NCBI RefSeq assembly: GCF_009650605.1
Contig: NZ_WAJT01000001.1
Coordinates: forward strand, 558,001-622,000
Source: Labrenzia sp. CE80
GTDB taxonomy: Bacteria > Pseudomonadota > Alphaproteobacteria > Rhizobiales > Stappiaceae
Direction: 5' to 3'
DNA: 64,000 nucleotides
Below the pieces are notes generated by a model. That model was not told the origin of the DNA. It did no database searches and saw only the letters and a list, made by a program, of their open reading frames with translations. Positions 51,898 through 60,287 of this stretch are shown piece after piece. The position numbers were made by a program, and so were the translations under genes. The first letter of the stretch is position 1. The number at the start of each line of letters is the position of its first letter.

Positions 51898-52413
51898 ATG
51901 GACATCCTAACCAAGAAATCCTGGTCGCCATACGCGGCTGGTGTCGTGATTGGCCTCTTGCAAATCCCGGCCTTTCTTCTTGTCGATACAGCGCTGGGCG
52001 CATCCTCGTCCTTTGTAACGGCTGCTGCCTGGGTCGCTGGTCTCTTTGATCCGGCGGCGGCGCAGATCGACTATTTCGCGAAATACATGACCAGCTCGAA
52101 ATACTATTGGCAGTCCGCACTTGTCATCGGCATTGCGCTGGGCGCTTTCCTCTCGGCCAAAGCGTCTGGGACGAAACGTGCCAGTTTTGCGCCCAGCTGG
52201 ACGAAAATGACCGGTAGTCGCTCCCTGGTCGTCCGCATGGCGATGGGGGTCGCAGGCGGGTTCGTCCTGCTGATCGGCGCCCGGATTGCGGGTGGCTGTA
52301 CGTCTGGCCACGGAATTTCCGGCATGGCTCAGCTTGCGGTCGGGTCGACCGTTGCCGTCGCTACCATGTTCGCCGGCGGCATTCTCATGTCGCTTGCTTA
52401 CAAGAAGATCTGA
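51898..52413 (+). CDS. YeeE/YedE (DUF395) sulfur transporter, PmpA-like
   Basis: 171 residues with about four helices and the conserved RIAGGCTSGHGISGMAQLA, whose cysteine lines the pathway in thiosulfate channels of this family. The ATG is backed by AAGGAAGG. Together with the next gene it forms the two halves of a YeeE/YedE transporter for thiosulfate or related reduced sulfur. A reactive-sulfur operator in front supports that role. Confidence 0.85.
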   Translation: MDILTKKSWSPYAAGVVIGLLQIPAFLLVDTALGASSSFVTAAAWVAGLFDPAAAQIDYFAKYMTSSKYYWQSALVIGIALGAFLSAKASGTKRASFAPSWTKMTGSRSLVVRMAMGVAGGFVLLIGARIAGGCTSGHGISGMAQLAVGSTVAVATMFAGGILMSLAYKKI

Positions 52414-52425
52414 GGAGGATCCGCT

Positions 52426-53049
52426 ATGTCTTTGTTTTTCATGATTGTCCTCGGTCTGATCATGGGGCTGGTGTTTGGTGTTGCCCTTGAAAAGAGCCGT
52501 GTCATGGAGCCGGGTGTGCTCGTCGGCCAGTTCCAGTTCCGCAATTTCATCATGCTGAAAATGTTTCTGTCAGCGACCGCCACAGGTCTCGTCGTTCTGG
52601 CGGTCTTGAACGGTGTCTTCGATGTGCCGCTGCACCCCAAGGCAGCCGCCTGGGGACCGGTCGTCATCGGAGGTCTGATACTGGGGATCGGGATTGCCTT
52701 GGCGGGCGCATGTCCGGGCACCGCACTGGCCCAGATCGGGGCAGGCTACAAAGATGCATGGGCCATCGTGGGCGGTGGCATCCTGGGCGCGATGGTCTAT
52801 GGCTACAACATCGACTGGTTCAAGTCGGTTCTCGATTTCGGCGAGGCTGGCAAGATCACCTTTGCGGACCTGGTCCCGTTGCCATTCTGGGCTCTGGCCC
52901 TGCTTGCGGCAGCTGGTCTCATTGCCCTGATGGTTGTGCTGGAGAGACTATCCCCAAGTGCGATCGAAAACGGCAGATGCGATGTTCCTATGGAGGGGGC
53001 AGACGATGATCGTCTTGGTCATCAGGTGCAGGGCCAGCCCGCCGAATAG
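52426..53049 (+). CDS. YeeE/YedE (DUF395) sulfur transporter, PmpB-like
   Basis: 207 residues with about four to five helices and the second conserved cysteine motif ALAGACPGTALAQIGAGYKDA. Follows its partner after 12 bp, with GAGGAGG between. The C-terminal ~25 residues are polar. Co-transcribed with the PmpA-like gene from the palindrome-controlled promoter. Confidence 0.85.
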   Translation: MSLFFMIVLGLIMGLVFGVALEKSRVMEPGVLVGQFQFRNFIMLKMFLSATATGLVVLAVLNGVFDVPLHPKAAAWGPVVIGGLILGIGIALAGACPGTALAQIGAGYKDAWAIVGGGILGAMVYGYNIDWFKSVLDFGEAGKITFADLVPLPFWALALLAAAGLIALMVVLERLSPSAIENGRCDVPMEGADDDRLGHQVQGQPAE

Positions 53050-53245
53050 GCGCTGATCGACATTTTGGAACACCGGGTCCGCCCGGTTTGAAGGCCCGCT
53101 TTTGCAATGGCAGCCCCAAGCCCTGCAGAGGCGGGCCAATTTTTTAGCCCAAATACAAAGGCTGTATCACGGCGGCCAGCTTGCGTTCTTTCTGTAGCGG
53201 CAGCACTCTTGCTGCAGCATGGGCAGCGGATTCGAGGTGGTTTCC

Positions 53246-53614
53246 ATGATTTTTTACCTGACTTTGATCTTCGCCTGTCAGCTGGTCGGCGAGCTTCTCA
53301 AAGTCGCGCTCGAGTTGCCGGTGCCGGGGCCGGTGATCGGCATGGTGCTGCTTTTCGCCGGGCTGATGATCAAGCGGGGCATTCCGGAAGACCTGGCCAA
53401 GGTTGGCGACACGTTTCTGTCCAACCTCTCGCTCCTATTCGTGCCAGCTGGTGTCGGCGTCATGCTGCATATTGCATTGATCGGGGAGCAGGCGCTGCCA
53501 ATCACCCTTGCGCTGCTCGGTAGCACACTGGCAACGATCGCGGTGACGGCCCTTGTCATGCGAGCGATGAGCCGCGCCGAGGACGCTGATACGGGCAGAT
53601 CCACGGATGGATAA
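53246..53614 (+). CDS. CidA/LrgA family membrane protein
   Basis: 122 residues, four helices; FACQLVGELLKVALELPVPGPVIGM and VGDTFLSNLSLLFVPAGVGVM are the LrgA/CidA hallmarks. Together with LrgB it forms a membrane complex linked to murein hydrolase control or to transport of small carboxylates such as pyruvate, glycolate or lactate. ATG 53246 has GAGGTGG upstream. Its stop overlaps the lrgB start by eight bases. Confidence 0.88.
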   Translation: MIFYLTLIFACQLVGELLKVALELPVPGPVIGMVLLFAGLMIKRGIPEDLAKVGDTFLSNLSLLFVPAGVGVMLHIALIGEQALPITLALLGSTLATIAVTALVMRAMSRAEDADTGRSTDG

Positions 53615-54326
53615 GGGCTTCAGCGAAATCTGGGTTTATCTCTCGGCCAGCCCTTTGTTGGCCCTGACGCTGACGCTCGCCGCCTATCAGTTCGGCAACT
53701 GGGTCTATCAAAATGCCGGAAAAAACTCTCTGCTTAATCCAGTCTTGATTGCGGTCGTGGTTCTCGTTGCGACCCTACTTGTGACTGGTACGGATTACGC
53801 GACTTATTTCGAAGGCGCGCAATTTGTACATTTCCTGCTCGGCCCGGCGACGGTGGCTCTCGCCTTGCCGCTTTACCGGCAGATCGAGCGGGTCAAAAAG
53901 TCTGCACTGGCCATATCGGTCAGCCTGCTTGCGGGATCCCTGACCGCGACTGCGACTGCTGTCAGTATCGCCTGGGCCTTTGGCAGCAGCCAGGAGATCC
54001 TGATATCGCTCGCGCCAAAGTCGGTGACTGCACCCGTTGCCATGGGCATTGCTGAGCAGCTGGGCGGGCTTCCGTCCCTGACAGCGGTGCTGGTGATCCT
54101 CACCGGGATCATCGGCGCAGCGCTCGGACCACTTCTTCTCAACGTCATGGGCGTGAAGGACATGGCTGCGCGGGGCCTCGCCATCGGAACGGCCTCCCAC
54201 GGCATCGGCACGGCGAGGGCCTTTCAGGTGAGTGAAGTAGCTGGCGCTTTTGCTGGCCTCGCCATGGGCCTCAATGCCCTGGCGACCGCGATCCTTCTGC
54301 CGTTGCTGTGGAAGTGGGTGTTTTAG
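53607..54326 (+). CDS. LrgB/CidB family membrane protein
   Basis: 239 residues, about six to seven helices. KSVTAPVAMGIAEQLGG and a late ASHGIGTARAFQVSEVAGAFAGLAMGLNA, in parts, are family markers. Coupled to lrgA by the 8-bp overlap. Its stop codon overlaps the stop of the convergent vWA gene. Confidence 0.9.
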   Translation: MDKGFSEIWVYLSASPLLALTLTLAAYQFGNWVYQNAGKNSLLNPVLIAVVVLVATLLVTGTDYATYFEGAQFVHFLLGPATVALALPLYRQIERVKKSALAISVSLLAGSLTATATAVSIAWAFGSSQEILISLAPKSVTAPVAMGIAEQLGGLPSLTAVLVILTGIIGAALGPLLLNVMGVKDMAARGLAIGTASHGIGTARAFQVSEVAGAFAGLAMGLNALATAILLPLLWKWVF

Positions 54327-55558
54327 CCGGCCTGTTTCAGCCACCGCTTGGGATCGCTGAGCGAAGAGGTGGCGCCGTCCTTTGACAGGACCTTCACCAG
54401 ATCCTCGACCGCATTGAGGGAGTGTGCGGCGCGGAATTCGTCGACATGGGGCAGCATGGCCCGGATGCCCTTGGCCTTGGCCTGGAAACCCTCAAACCGC
54501 AGCAGCGGGTTCAGCCAGATCAGCCTGCGGCAGGACCGGTGCAGCCGGTCCATTTCCCGTTCAAGATCTTCGTCCGTGTCCCGCTCCAGTCCGTCGGTGA
54601 TCAGGAGAACGGTCGGACCTCCGGCAAGGACACGCCGGGACCAGACGCGGTTGAAGTCGTGCAGGGCGGTCGCGATGCGCGTGCCGCCGGACCAGTCCTC
54701 GACGCCGGCACCGCAGGCCTCCAGCGCCTCATCCGGATCCTTCATTCGCAATTGCCGTGTGACATTTGTCAGGCGGGTGCCGAAGAGGAAGGTGTGCACA
54801 TCGCGCCGCTGTTCCGTGATGCCATGGAGGAAATGCAGCAGAAGGCGGGAGTACTGGCTCATGGAGCCGGAAATGTCGCAAAGCGCGATGAGCGGCGGAC
54901 GCTTTTCCTGATGTTTGCGAAACTTGAGGTCGATGATGTCACCGCCCGCGCGCATTGACGCCTTGAGTGTACGGCGTGGATCGATCCGACCGCGCGGGGA
55001 GGGTGTCAGGCGGCGCTGACGCACCGTGTCCATGGTCAGGCTGAGAGAACGCAGTGACTGTTTGGCTGTCTCCAGCTCTTCCACAGTCATCTGGGCGAAG
55101 TCCTTGGCCTGAAGCAGCTCCTTGCCGGACACCGTGAATTTGGCGTCGACCTCCACTTCCGGGCGTGTCTGGTCGCTCACACGGTCCTTGGCGGACTGAA
55201 ACGCCTGGGAGACCCGTGTCTGTCCGGCCTTGGGCTTTTCCGGATTGGATCGTGGCGGGGCAACCGGAGACAGAATGGCCAGCATCTTCTCGATCAAACC
55301 GCGGCTTTGCCAATAAATCCGGAAAGTTTCGTCGAAGAGAACCCGGTGCTCGCGCTTGCGCACAAAGACCGCATGGAGGGTCCAGTAGAGGTCCTCCCGG
55401 TTGGTAATGCCGGCAACTTCAACGGCCTGTACCGCATCGACCACCGAAGAAGGGCCAGCGGGCATCCCGGCCTTACGAAGCGTGCGGGCAAAATGTACGA
55501 TGTTGTCGACGATCTTGCCATGGGACGTGGCGAGCTGTTCGGCGGTGGTCATGGGCAT
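54323..55558 (-). CDS. VWA domain protein, CoxE-like
   Basis: 411 residues. The CoxE/DUF58-type vWA domain (about 225-390) has a metal site in ALCDISGSMSQYSRLLLHFLHG and GGTRIATALHDFNRVW, then VLLITDGLERD. N-terminal half helical, with FARTLRKAGMPAGPSS and basic linker. Works with a MoxR ATPase, usually to insert metal or mature a large enzyme (CO dehydrogenase in CoxDE). No such enzyme gene adjoins here. Confidence 0.85.
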   Translation of the reverse strand: MPMTTAEQLATSHGKIVDNIVHFARTLRKAGMPAGPSSVVDAVQAVEVAGITNREDLYWTLHAVFVRKREHRVLFDETFRIYWQSRGLIEKMLAILSPVAPPRSNPEKPKAGQTRVSQAFQSAKDRVSDQTRPEVEVDAKFTVSGKELLQAKDFAQMTVEELETAKQSLRSLSLTMDTVRQRRLTPSPRGRIDPRRTLKASMRAGGDIIDLKFRKHQEKRPPLIALCDISGSMSQYSRLLLHFLHGITEQRRDVHTFLFGTRLTNVTRQLRMKDPDEALEACGAGVEDWSGGTRIATALHDFNRVWSRRVLAGGPTVLLITDGLERDTDEDLEREMDRLHRSCRRLIWLNPLLRFEGFQAKAKGIRAMLPHVDEFRAAHSLNAVEDLVKVLSKDGATSSLSDPKRWLKQAG

Positions 55559-55631
55559 GCCTCTGAAGGAGCAACGAATGTACTGAGGCTTTGAATGCCT
55601 TCCCCCCCTCTGTCCGCGACCATCTACCCAC

Positions 55632-56588
55632 TCACACGTTCGGTATGGCAGCGGCCGCTGCTATGGGAGTATCCTTGCGGATATCGTCGATCATCTGGCG
55701 CACCTTGGAGCCACGCACACGCTCGATGTCGTCCTGGTATTTGAGCAGAACTCCAAGCGTATCGGATGCCATGTCCGGGTCGAGGGCAATCTCGTTGAGT
55801 TCGCTGAGGGCTGTGGCCCAATCGAGTGTTTCGGCAACGCCCGGCTGTTTGAACAGGTCTTCCTCGGCGCGCAGCATCTGCACGAAGGCGACGATTTCTG
55901 CGCTGAGCCGCTCGGCGGCACCTGGTACCTTGGAACGGACGATCTCAAGCTCCCGTTCTGCATCTGGGTAGTCGACCCAATGATAGAGACAACGGCGCTT
56001 GAGGGCGTCGTGGATCTCACGTGTGCGGTTGGTGGTGATGATGACAATTGGCGGCTCGTCGGCTTTCACTGTGCCGAGCTCGGGTATCGTGACCTGGTTG
56101 TCGGAAAGGACTTCCAGAAGAAAAGCCTCGAAGGCCTCATCTGCGCGGTCCAGCTCGTCGATCAAAAAAACTGGTGGGCCGGATAGCGAAGGTTCCAGCG
56201 CCTGCAGAACCGGTCGCTTGATCAGGAACCGTTCGTCGAAAATGGATTTGGACAGGTCCGAATGGTCTGTGTCGCCGGCAGCCTCCGAAACGCGGATCTC
56301 GACCATTTGGGCCGGATAGTTCCACTCGTAAACCGCAGAGGCAATGTCGAGGCCTTCATAGCATTGCAGGCGGATTAGGTCGCGGCCGAGGGTTTTGGAC
56401 AGAACCTTGGCGATTTCGGTTTTGCCGACGCCGGCCTCTCCTTCGAGAAAAAGCGGGCGTTTCATGCGCAAGGCCAGATGCAGGACGGTCGCCAGCGAGC
56501 GGTCAGCCACATATCCAGCGCTTTGCAGGAGATCCAATGTGTCGGCAATGGATGCGGGCATCGAAGCGTGCGAGGTGGTCTCGGTCAT
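55632..56588 (-). CDS. MoxR family AAA+ ATPase, CoxD-like
   Basis: 318 residues. Walker A LFLEGEAGVGKTEIAKVL, Walker B PVFLIDELDRAD, sensor 1 IVIITTNRTREIHDALKRRC and a C-terminal lid. Hydrolyses ATP and acts as a chaperone with the vWA partner encoded 73 bp downstream on the same strand. Same pairing as coxD/coxE. Confidence 0.9.
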   Translation of the reverse strand: MTETTSHASMPASIADTLDLLQSAGYVADRSLATVLHLALRMKRPLFLEGEAGVGKTEIAKVLSKTLGRDLIRLQCYEGLDIASAVYEWNYPAQMVEIRVSEAAGDTDHSDLSKSIFDERFLIKRPVLQALEPSLSGPPVFLIDELDRADEAFEAFLLEVLSDNQVTIPELGTVKADEPPIVIITTNRTREIHDALKRRCLYHWVDYPDAERELEIVRSKVPGAAERLSAEIVAFVQMLRAEEDLFKQPGVAETLDWATALSELNEIALDPDMASDTLGVLLKYQDDIERVRGSKVRQMIDDIRKDTPIAAAAAIPNV

Positions 56589-56704
56589 AGGGTCGGCTCG
56601 TTCTGGCTACTGGACGATTGGCTGTCTGCGAGAAGCATATAGGGTCTTTGACAATTGCGACACGGCGGAAGGGGCAGGAACCGATTTGGGTCGGAGCAAT
56701 TGTC

Positions 56705-57688
56705 TCAATCCTGGGGCAGGATCGCAAAGTTTCCGCGATACGCTGTTGGTGTGGTACCGAGCTCGCGGCGGAAGTGGTGCCGCAGGTTGGTGGCTGAACC
56801 GAAACCGCAGATCTCGGCAATGTGGTCGACCGACCCGGTGCTTTCTTCCAGAAGTCGTCGGGCCTGGGTCAGCCGTTCGGCTTGAAGCCATCGCGCGGGC
56901 GTTGTTCCGGTCGCGGCCTCAAAGCGTCTTAGCAGCGTGCGTTCGCTCATGCCCGCAAGCTGGGCCAGCTCGCGCAAGGGAACTGCCCGGTCGAGATGTT
57001 GCCGCATATGATCAAATAGAGGGCTGAGGCGGGAACCTTCGTGGGCTGAGGGGACCGGTGTTGCCATGAATTGTGCCTGACCACCGTCTCTGTGTGCCGG
57101 AACCACAAGGCGTCTGGCGACAGAATTGGCCGCTTCCGGGCCCTTGTCCCGGCGCACGAGATGAAGGCAGAGATCAATGCCGGCGGCACTTCCCGCCGAC
57201 GTCAGGATCTGGCCGTTGTCCACGTAAAGCACATCCGGCTCGATGGTGAGTTCGGGATAGCGGGCGGCGAGTTTGTCGGTGTAGCGCCAGTGCGTTGTCA
57301 CTCTGGTGTCCCGCAGCAAACCGGTCGCTGCAAGGACGAACACACCGGAGCAGATCGACAGAAGCCTCGCGCCCCGGGCATGGGCCGCGCGCAATGCGTC
57401 AGTCAGCTCTTCAGGCACCGGTTCATCCGCGCCGCGCCAACCGGGCACAATGATGGTTCCTGCTTGCTGCAGCAGTTCGAGCCCGCCGTCGACCTCAAGT
57501 CTCAATCCCGCTATGGAGCGGATCTCTCCCTGGTCCACGGACGCGATCGCAAAACGATACCAGTCAGGCCCCATTTCCGGGCGGGGCAGTCCGAAGACCT
57601 CGACCGCCAGTCCGAACTCGAACATGCACAGACCGTCGTAAGCCAGGGCAACCACAAGTGAGGAAGGTGGAGAATTCGAGTTTGTCAT
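56705..57688 (-). CDS. GlxA family regulator (DJ-1/PfpI domain plus AraC HTH)
   Basis: 327 residues. N-terminal DJ-1/PfpI domain (about 8-175) with VVALAYDGLCMFEFGLAVEVFG in parts and the nucleophile elbow LLSICSGVFVLA; C-terminal AraC HTH (about 220-318) with LRELAQLAGMSERTLLRRFE and STGSVDHIAEICGFGSATN. ATG 57688 is used over a TTG at 57709; neither has a clear ribosome site. Divergent from the rhodanese gene, its likely target. Confidence 0.9.
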   Translation of the reverse strand: MTNSNSPPSSLVVALAYDGLCMFEFGLAVEVFGLPRPEMGPDWYRFAIASVDQGEIRSIAGLRLEVDGGLELLQQAGTIIVPGWRGADEPVPEELTDALRAAHARGARLLSICSGVFVLAATGLLRDTRVTTHWRYTDKLAARYPELTIEPDVLYVDNGQILTSAGSAAGIDLCLHLVRRDKGPEAANSVARRLVVPAHRDGGQAQFMATPVPSAHEGSRLSPLFDHMRQHLDRAVPLRELAQLAGMSERTLLRRFEAATGTTPARWLQAERLTQARRLLEESTGSVDHIAEICGFGSATNLRHHFRRELGTTPTAYRGNFAILPQD

Positions 57689-57784
57689 GATTTTTACGAT
57701 AGGCGGCAATACAGCCAGACGTCAAAGAGAATTTGTGAAGCTAGTGTCCGCTCAGTCAACCATTTCGATTTCAGGAACCGAACG

Positions 57785-58198
57785 ATGAGCCTAGTGAGTG
57801 ACTTTCCAGCAGCAGCCTCAAGTGACGCAAACCGCCATTTCGGTGGCAAGCTGGCCTTTGAAACCGATTGCGATGACGTGGCCACGGTGTTGAGGGATGG
57901 GCAGCCGGATTTCGTATTGCTTCACGTGGTTGGCACGCCTGAGGCTTATGCCAAGCGGCACATTCCAGGTGCCATCCACCTGCCTCATCGTGAAATCACC
58001 GAAGAGCGCATGGCAGATTGGCCGGAGGAGACCCTGTTTGTTGTCTATTGTGCCGGTCCTCATTGCAACGGTGCCGACAAGGCGGCTTTCAAGCTTTCTG
58101 GTCTGGGCCGATCCGTCAAGCTGATGATTGGCGGCATTACAGGTTGGGAAGACGAAGGTTTTCCGTTCGCAAGTGGCGATCAGCCCGGCCATCTCTAG
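57785..58198 (+). CDS. Rhodanese-like single-domain sulfurtransferase
   Basis: 137 residues. Active cysteine in VVYCAGPHCNGADKAA; substrate-side RHIPGAIHLPHREI; C-terminal MIGGITGWEDEGFPF. Transfers sulfane sulfur in the cytosol. The pairing with a GlxA-type regulator is common in proteobacteria. Confidence 0.88.
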   Translation: MSLVSDFPAAASSDANRHFGGKLAFETDCDDVATVLRDGQPDFVLLHVVGTPEAYAKRHIPGAIHLPHREITEERMADWPEETLFVVYCAGPHCNGADKAAFKLSGLGRSVKLMIGGITGWEDEGFPFASGDQPGHL

Positions 58199-58296
58199 GC
58201 GGAGTTTCTATCTGCTTGGCCGTATTGGTCCGTATGGTTTCATGTGCCTCGGTCTTCTAAAACACTTTGGAGACCAGTGGAGAGGGGACTTGGCAC

Positions 58297-58653
58297 ATGA
58301 AACGCATTTGGAGCTCAGCGCTTTGCGCTGTGGTGGGAAGCTTGTTCTTTGGAGCATTTCAACCTGGCCATGCTGCGGGAAATTATCCAAGCGATCCGAT
58401 GAGCGTTGCCAGTGGGCAGGAGTTGGCGGAAATCCACTGCGCGGCCTGTCATGCAGTTGGCCGGGAAGATGCCAGTGCACAGCCTGGTGCGCCTGCATTC
58501 CGCGACCTTGGTCAACGTTACCCCGTGTCGAGCCTTGAAGAGAGCCTCGCCGAGGGCATCGTGACCGGGCATGAGGGCATGCCGGAATTCGCCTTTGCGC
58601 CGGATGATATCGACGACTTCCTAGGGTATCTGACGTCTCTGCAAGCCAGGTGA
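58297..58653 (+). CDS. Secreted class I cytochrome c
   Basis: 118 residues with a signal peptide (about 1-26, ending GHA-AGN), one haem site HCAACHAVG and a probable axial methionine in GHEGMPEFAF. Small periplasmic electron carrier. 98 bp after the rhodanese gene on the same strand, possibly co-transcribed. Confidence 0.9.
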   Translation: MKRIWSSALCAVVGSLFFGAFQPGHAAGNYPSDPMSVASGQELAEIHCAACHAVGREDASAQPGAPAFRDLGQRYPVSSLEESLAEGIVTGHEGMPEFAFAPDDIDDFLGYLTSLQAR

Positions 58654-58779
58654 TGTTGGTAGCACTCATTCGAAAATGCTGCTAACATATTGTTCTAAAA
58701 CGTTAAATAAATTGATATTTAGGATTTGTTAACCAATTGAGCGCGATCCTTTTCTTGTCAGAGAGAAAGCGAGGCGAAC

Positions 58780-59052
58780 ATGTTGGTTGGTTCCGATTTT
58801 CAAAAACGCATCCTCGGATATGGCCTGATGACGGCGGAAATCCTCTACAGGATTCCCGATCATCCGAAGTTCTTGCAGAGTTTCCTTTGGCAGACCGAGG
58901 ATCTTGCGCCGCATTTCCCGGAGCTGAACAAGTTTCTGGCGTTCTGGGAAAAGGAAATCGAGGCACGGATCCATACGGTTCGGGTCGCGCATCAGGACCT
59001 TCTTGAGCCCGTCGACTATCGATATGCCAAGGGCGAGATCTGCGTTCACTAA
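58780..59052 (+). CDS. Usg family protein
   Basis: 90 residues, FQKRILGYGLMTAEILYRIPDHP, then LQSFLWQTEDLAPHFPELNKFL and VRVAHQDLLEP: the Usg family of alphaproteobacteria. The name arose from a gene near trp genes; the function is unknown. No trp genes here. Convergent with the methyltransferase gene, 11 bp apart. Confidence 0.85.
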   Translation: MLVGSDFQKRILGYGLMTAEILYRIPDHPKFLQSFLWQTEDLAPHFPELNKFLAFWEKEIEARIHTVRVAHQDLLEPVDYRYAKGEICVH

Positions 59053-59063
59053 ATCGGTCTTGG

Positions 59064-59885
59064 TTATCTGCGGCTGGTAAGGCCCAGACCGGCACCATCG
59101 CGCATGACTGTGATTGCCTGGTCGGTAAAATTCGTCCCGTTGCCCTCGTGGATCACAAATCCGGGCAGCAATTGAAGTGGTGCTTTGCTGCCACGCACCC
59201 CGCGCAGGAGAATACGCGTGGCGGGGAGACCCTGCCGCGGATGCAGCGGAACAATGTCGATCGCGCCAAAGCGGCTTTGAACCACTTCCAGAAGCTCAGG
59301 CAGGCCGTCTGCGCGAAAGACGACAGTCAGGCTGCCGCCGACTTTGAGAACATCGGCCGCTGTGCGGATCCATGGCTCTACCCCACGCTCATCCAGCATA
59401 TGGGCGTCGGCACGAGCTTCATCGGGCGATGCGCGAAAACGGTCGGCTTCGTAGTAGGGCGGGTTGATGATCACGTGGTCAGCCATGTCGGACGTCAGCC
59501 CGGTTTCATGGCGTATCTTGCCTCTAGCCGTGACATCGGCGTCCATCACCTTGACCCGATCCGCGAAATCCTTGTTCGACGGCTCGTCGATGTTTCGCCG
59601 GGCGAGGGCAAGCACAATCGGATCCAGATCGACCAGGGTGACGTTGATATTCGGTAGTCTCGCGGCTGCGCACAGGCCTGCCGTTCCGACCCCGGAGCCC
59701 AGATCCACCACATGCCCCTTCGTGCCGTCCGGCAAGGCGGCGGCCAGGTAGACTGCATCGAGGCCAGCCCTGTGGCGGCCCTTGCGCGGCTGGCAGACAT
59801 GAACTTGCCCACCCAGGAATGCGTCGTGCGTCGTATCCAGCGCTTGAGGGCTATCAAAGTCGGGCTCGGCCGGGGTGTCAGTCAT
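59064..59885 (-). CDS. tRNA1(Val) (adenine-N6)-methyltransferase-like, TrmN6 family
   Basis: 273 residues, Rossmann methyltransferase. SAM motif VVDLGSGVGTAGLCAAARLP, catalytic NPPYYEADRF (N6-adenine type), N-terminal LGGQVHVCQPRKGHR-like segment (here PRKGRHRAGLDAVYLAA). Likely modifies A37 of tRNA or a related target. Its ATG shares one base with the stop of the DUF2007 gene (TGATG in effect), so translation is coupled. Confidence 0.85.
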   Translation of the reverse strand: MTDTPAEPDFDSPQALDTTHDAFLGGQVHVCQPRKGRHRAGLDAVYLAAALPDGTKGHVVDLGSGVGTAGLCAAARLPNINVTLVDLDPIVLALARRNIDEPSNKDFADRVKVMDADVTARGKIRHETGLTSDMADHVIINPPYYEADRFRASPDEARADAHMLDERGVEPWIRTAADVLKVGGSLTVVFRADGLPELLEVVQSRFGAIDIVPLHPRQGLPATRILLRGVRGSKAPLQLLPGFVIHEGNGTNFTDQAITVMRDGAGLGLTSRR

Positions 59886-60124
59886 CAGGACGAAGCATTG
59901 TTTTCCGGCCGCAGCTCATTCTCGAGCCCTGCGTCGACGATGAGGCGGCGCGCCATGGCCATCTGATCTGAATCGACCAACACGCGCCGTGGCAGCATTC
60001 CCAGAGAGCCTTCCAGGACACTCATGTTGCCATCTGCGACAAAATGCTTGATGCCAGCTTCATCGAGCAGTGACTCTAGAAAGGAAATCAGCACAGGATC
60101 GTTGGTTCTTACCAGTTCTTCCAT
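59885..60124 (-). CDS. DUF2007 domain protein
   Basis: 79 residues, MEELVRTNDPVLISFLESLLDEAGI in parts, then VLEGSLGMLPRRVLVDSDQ, typical of the DUF2007 putative signal-transducing fold. First gene of the pair with the methyltransferase. ATG 60124 chosen because it gives the family start; an ATG at 60169 is possible. Divergent from ispB. Confidence 0.82.
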   Translation of the reverse strand: MEELVRTNDPVLISFLESLLDEAGIKHFVADGNMSVLEGSLGMLPRRVLVDSDQMAMARRLIVDAGLENELRPENNASS

Positions 60125-60287
60125 TGACGCTCGCACTCTCTTCAGGGGCTGACCGGATATTTCATACAAGCAGACCTAATAAAATGCGCTCCTGAAAGCA
60201 TTTCAACAGTTTGTCAACTGAATGCTCCCTTGCCGGAAGTGCATTCGCGCCATATTGTCCGCTCAACTAAACACAGGAGTGCCTTTG

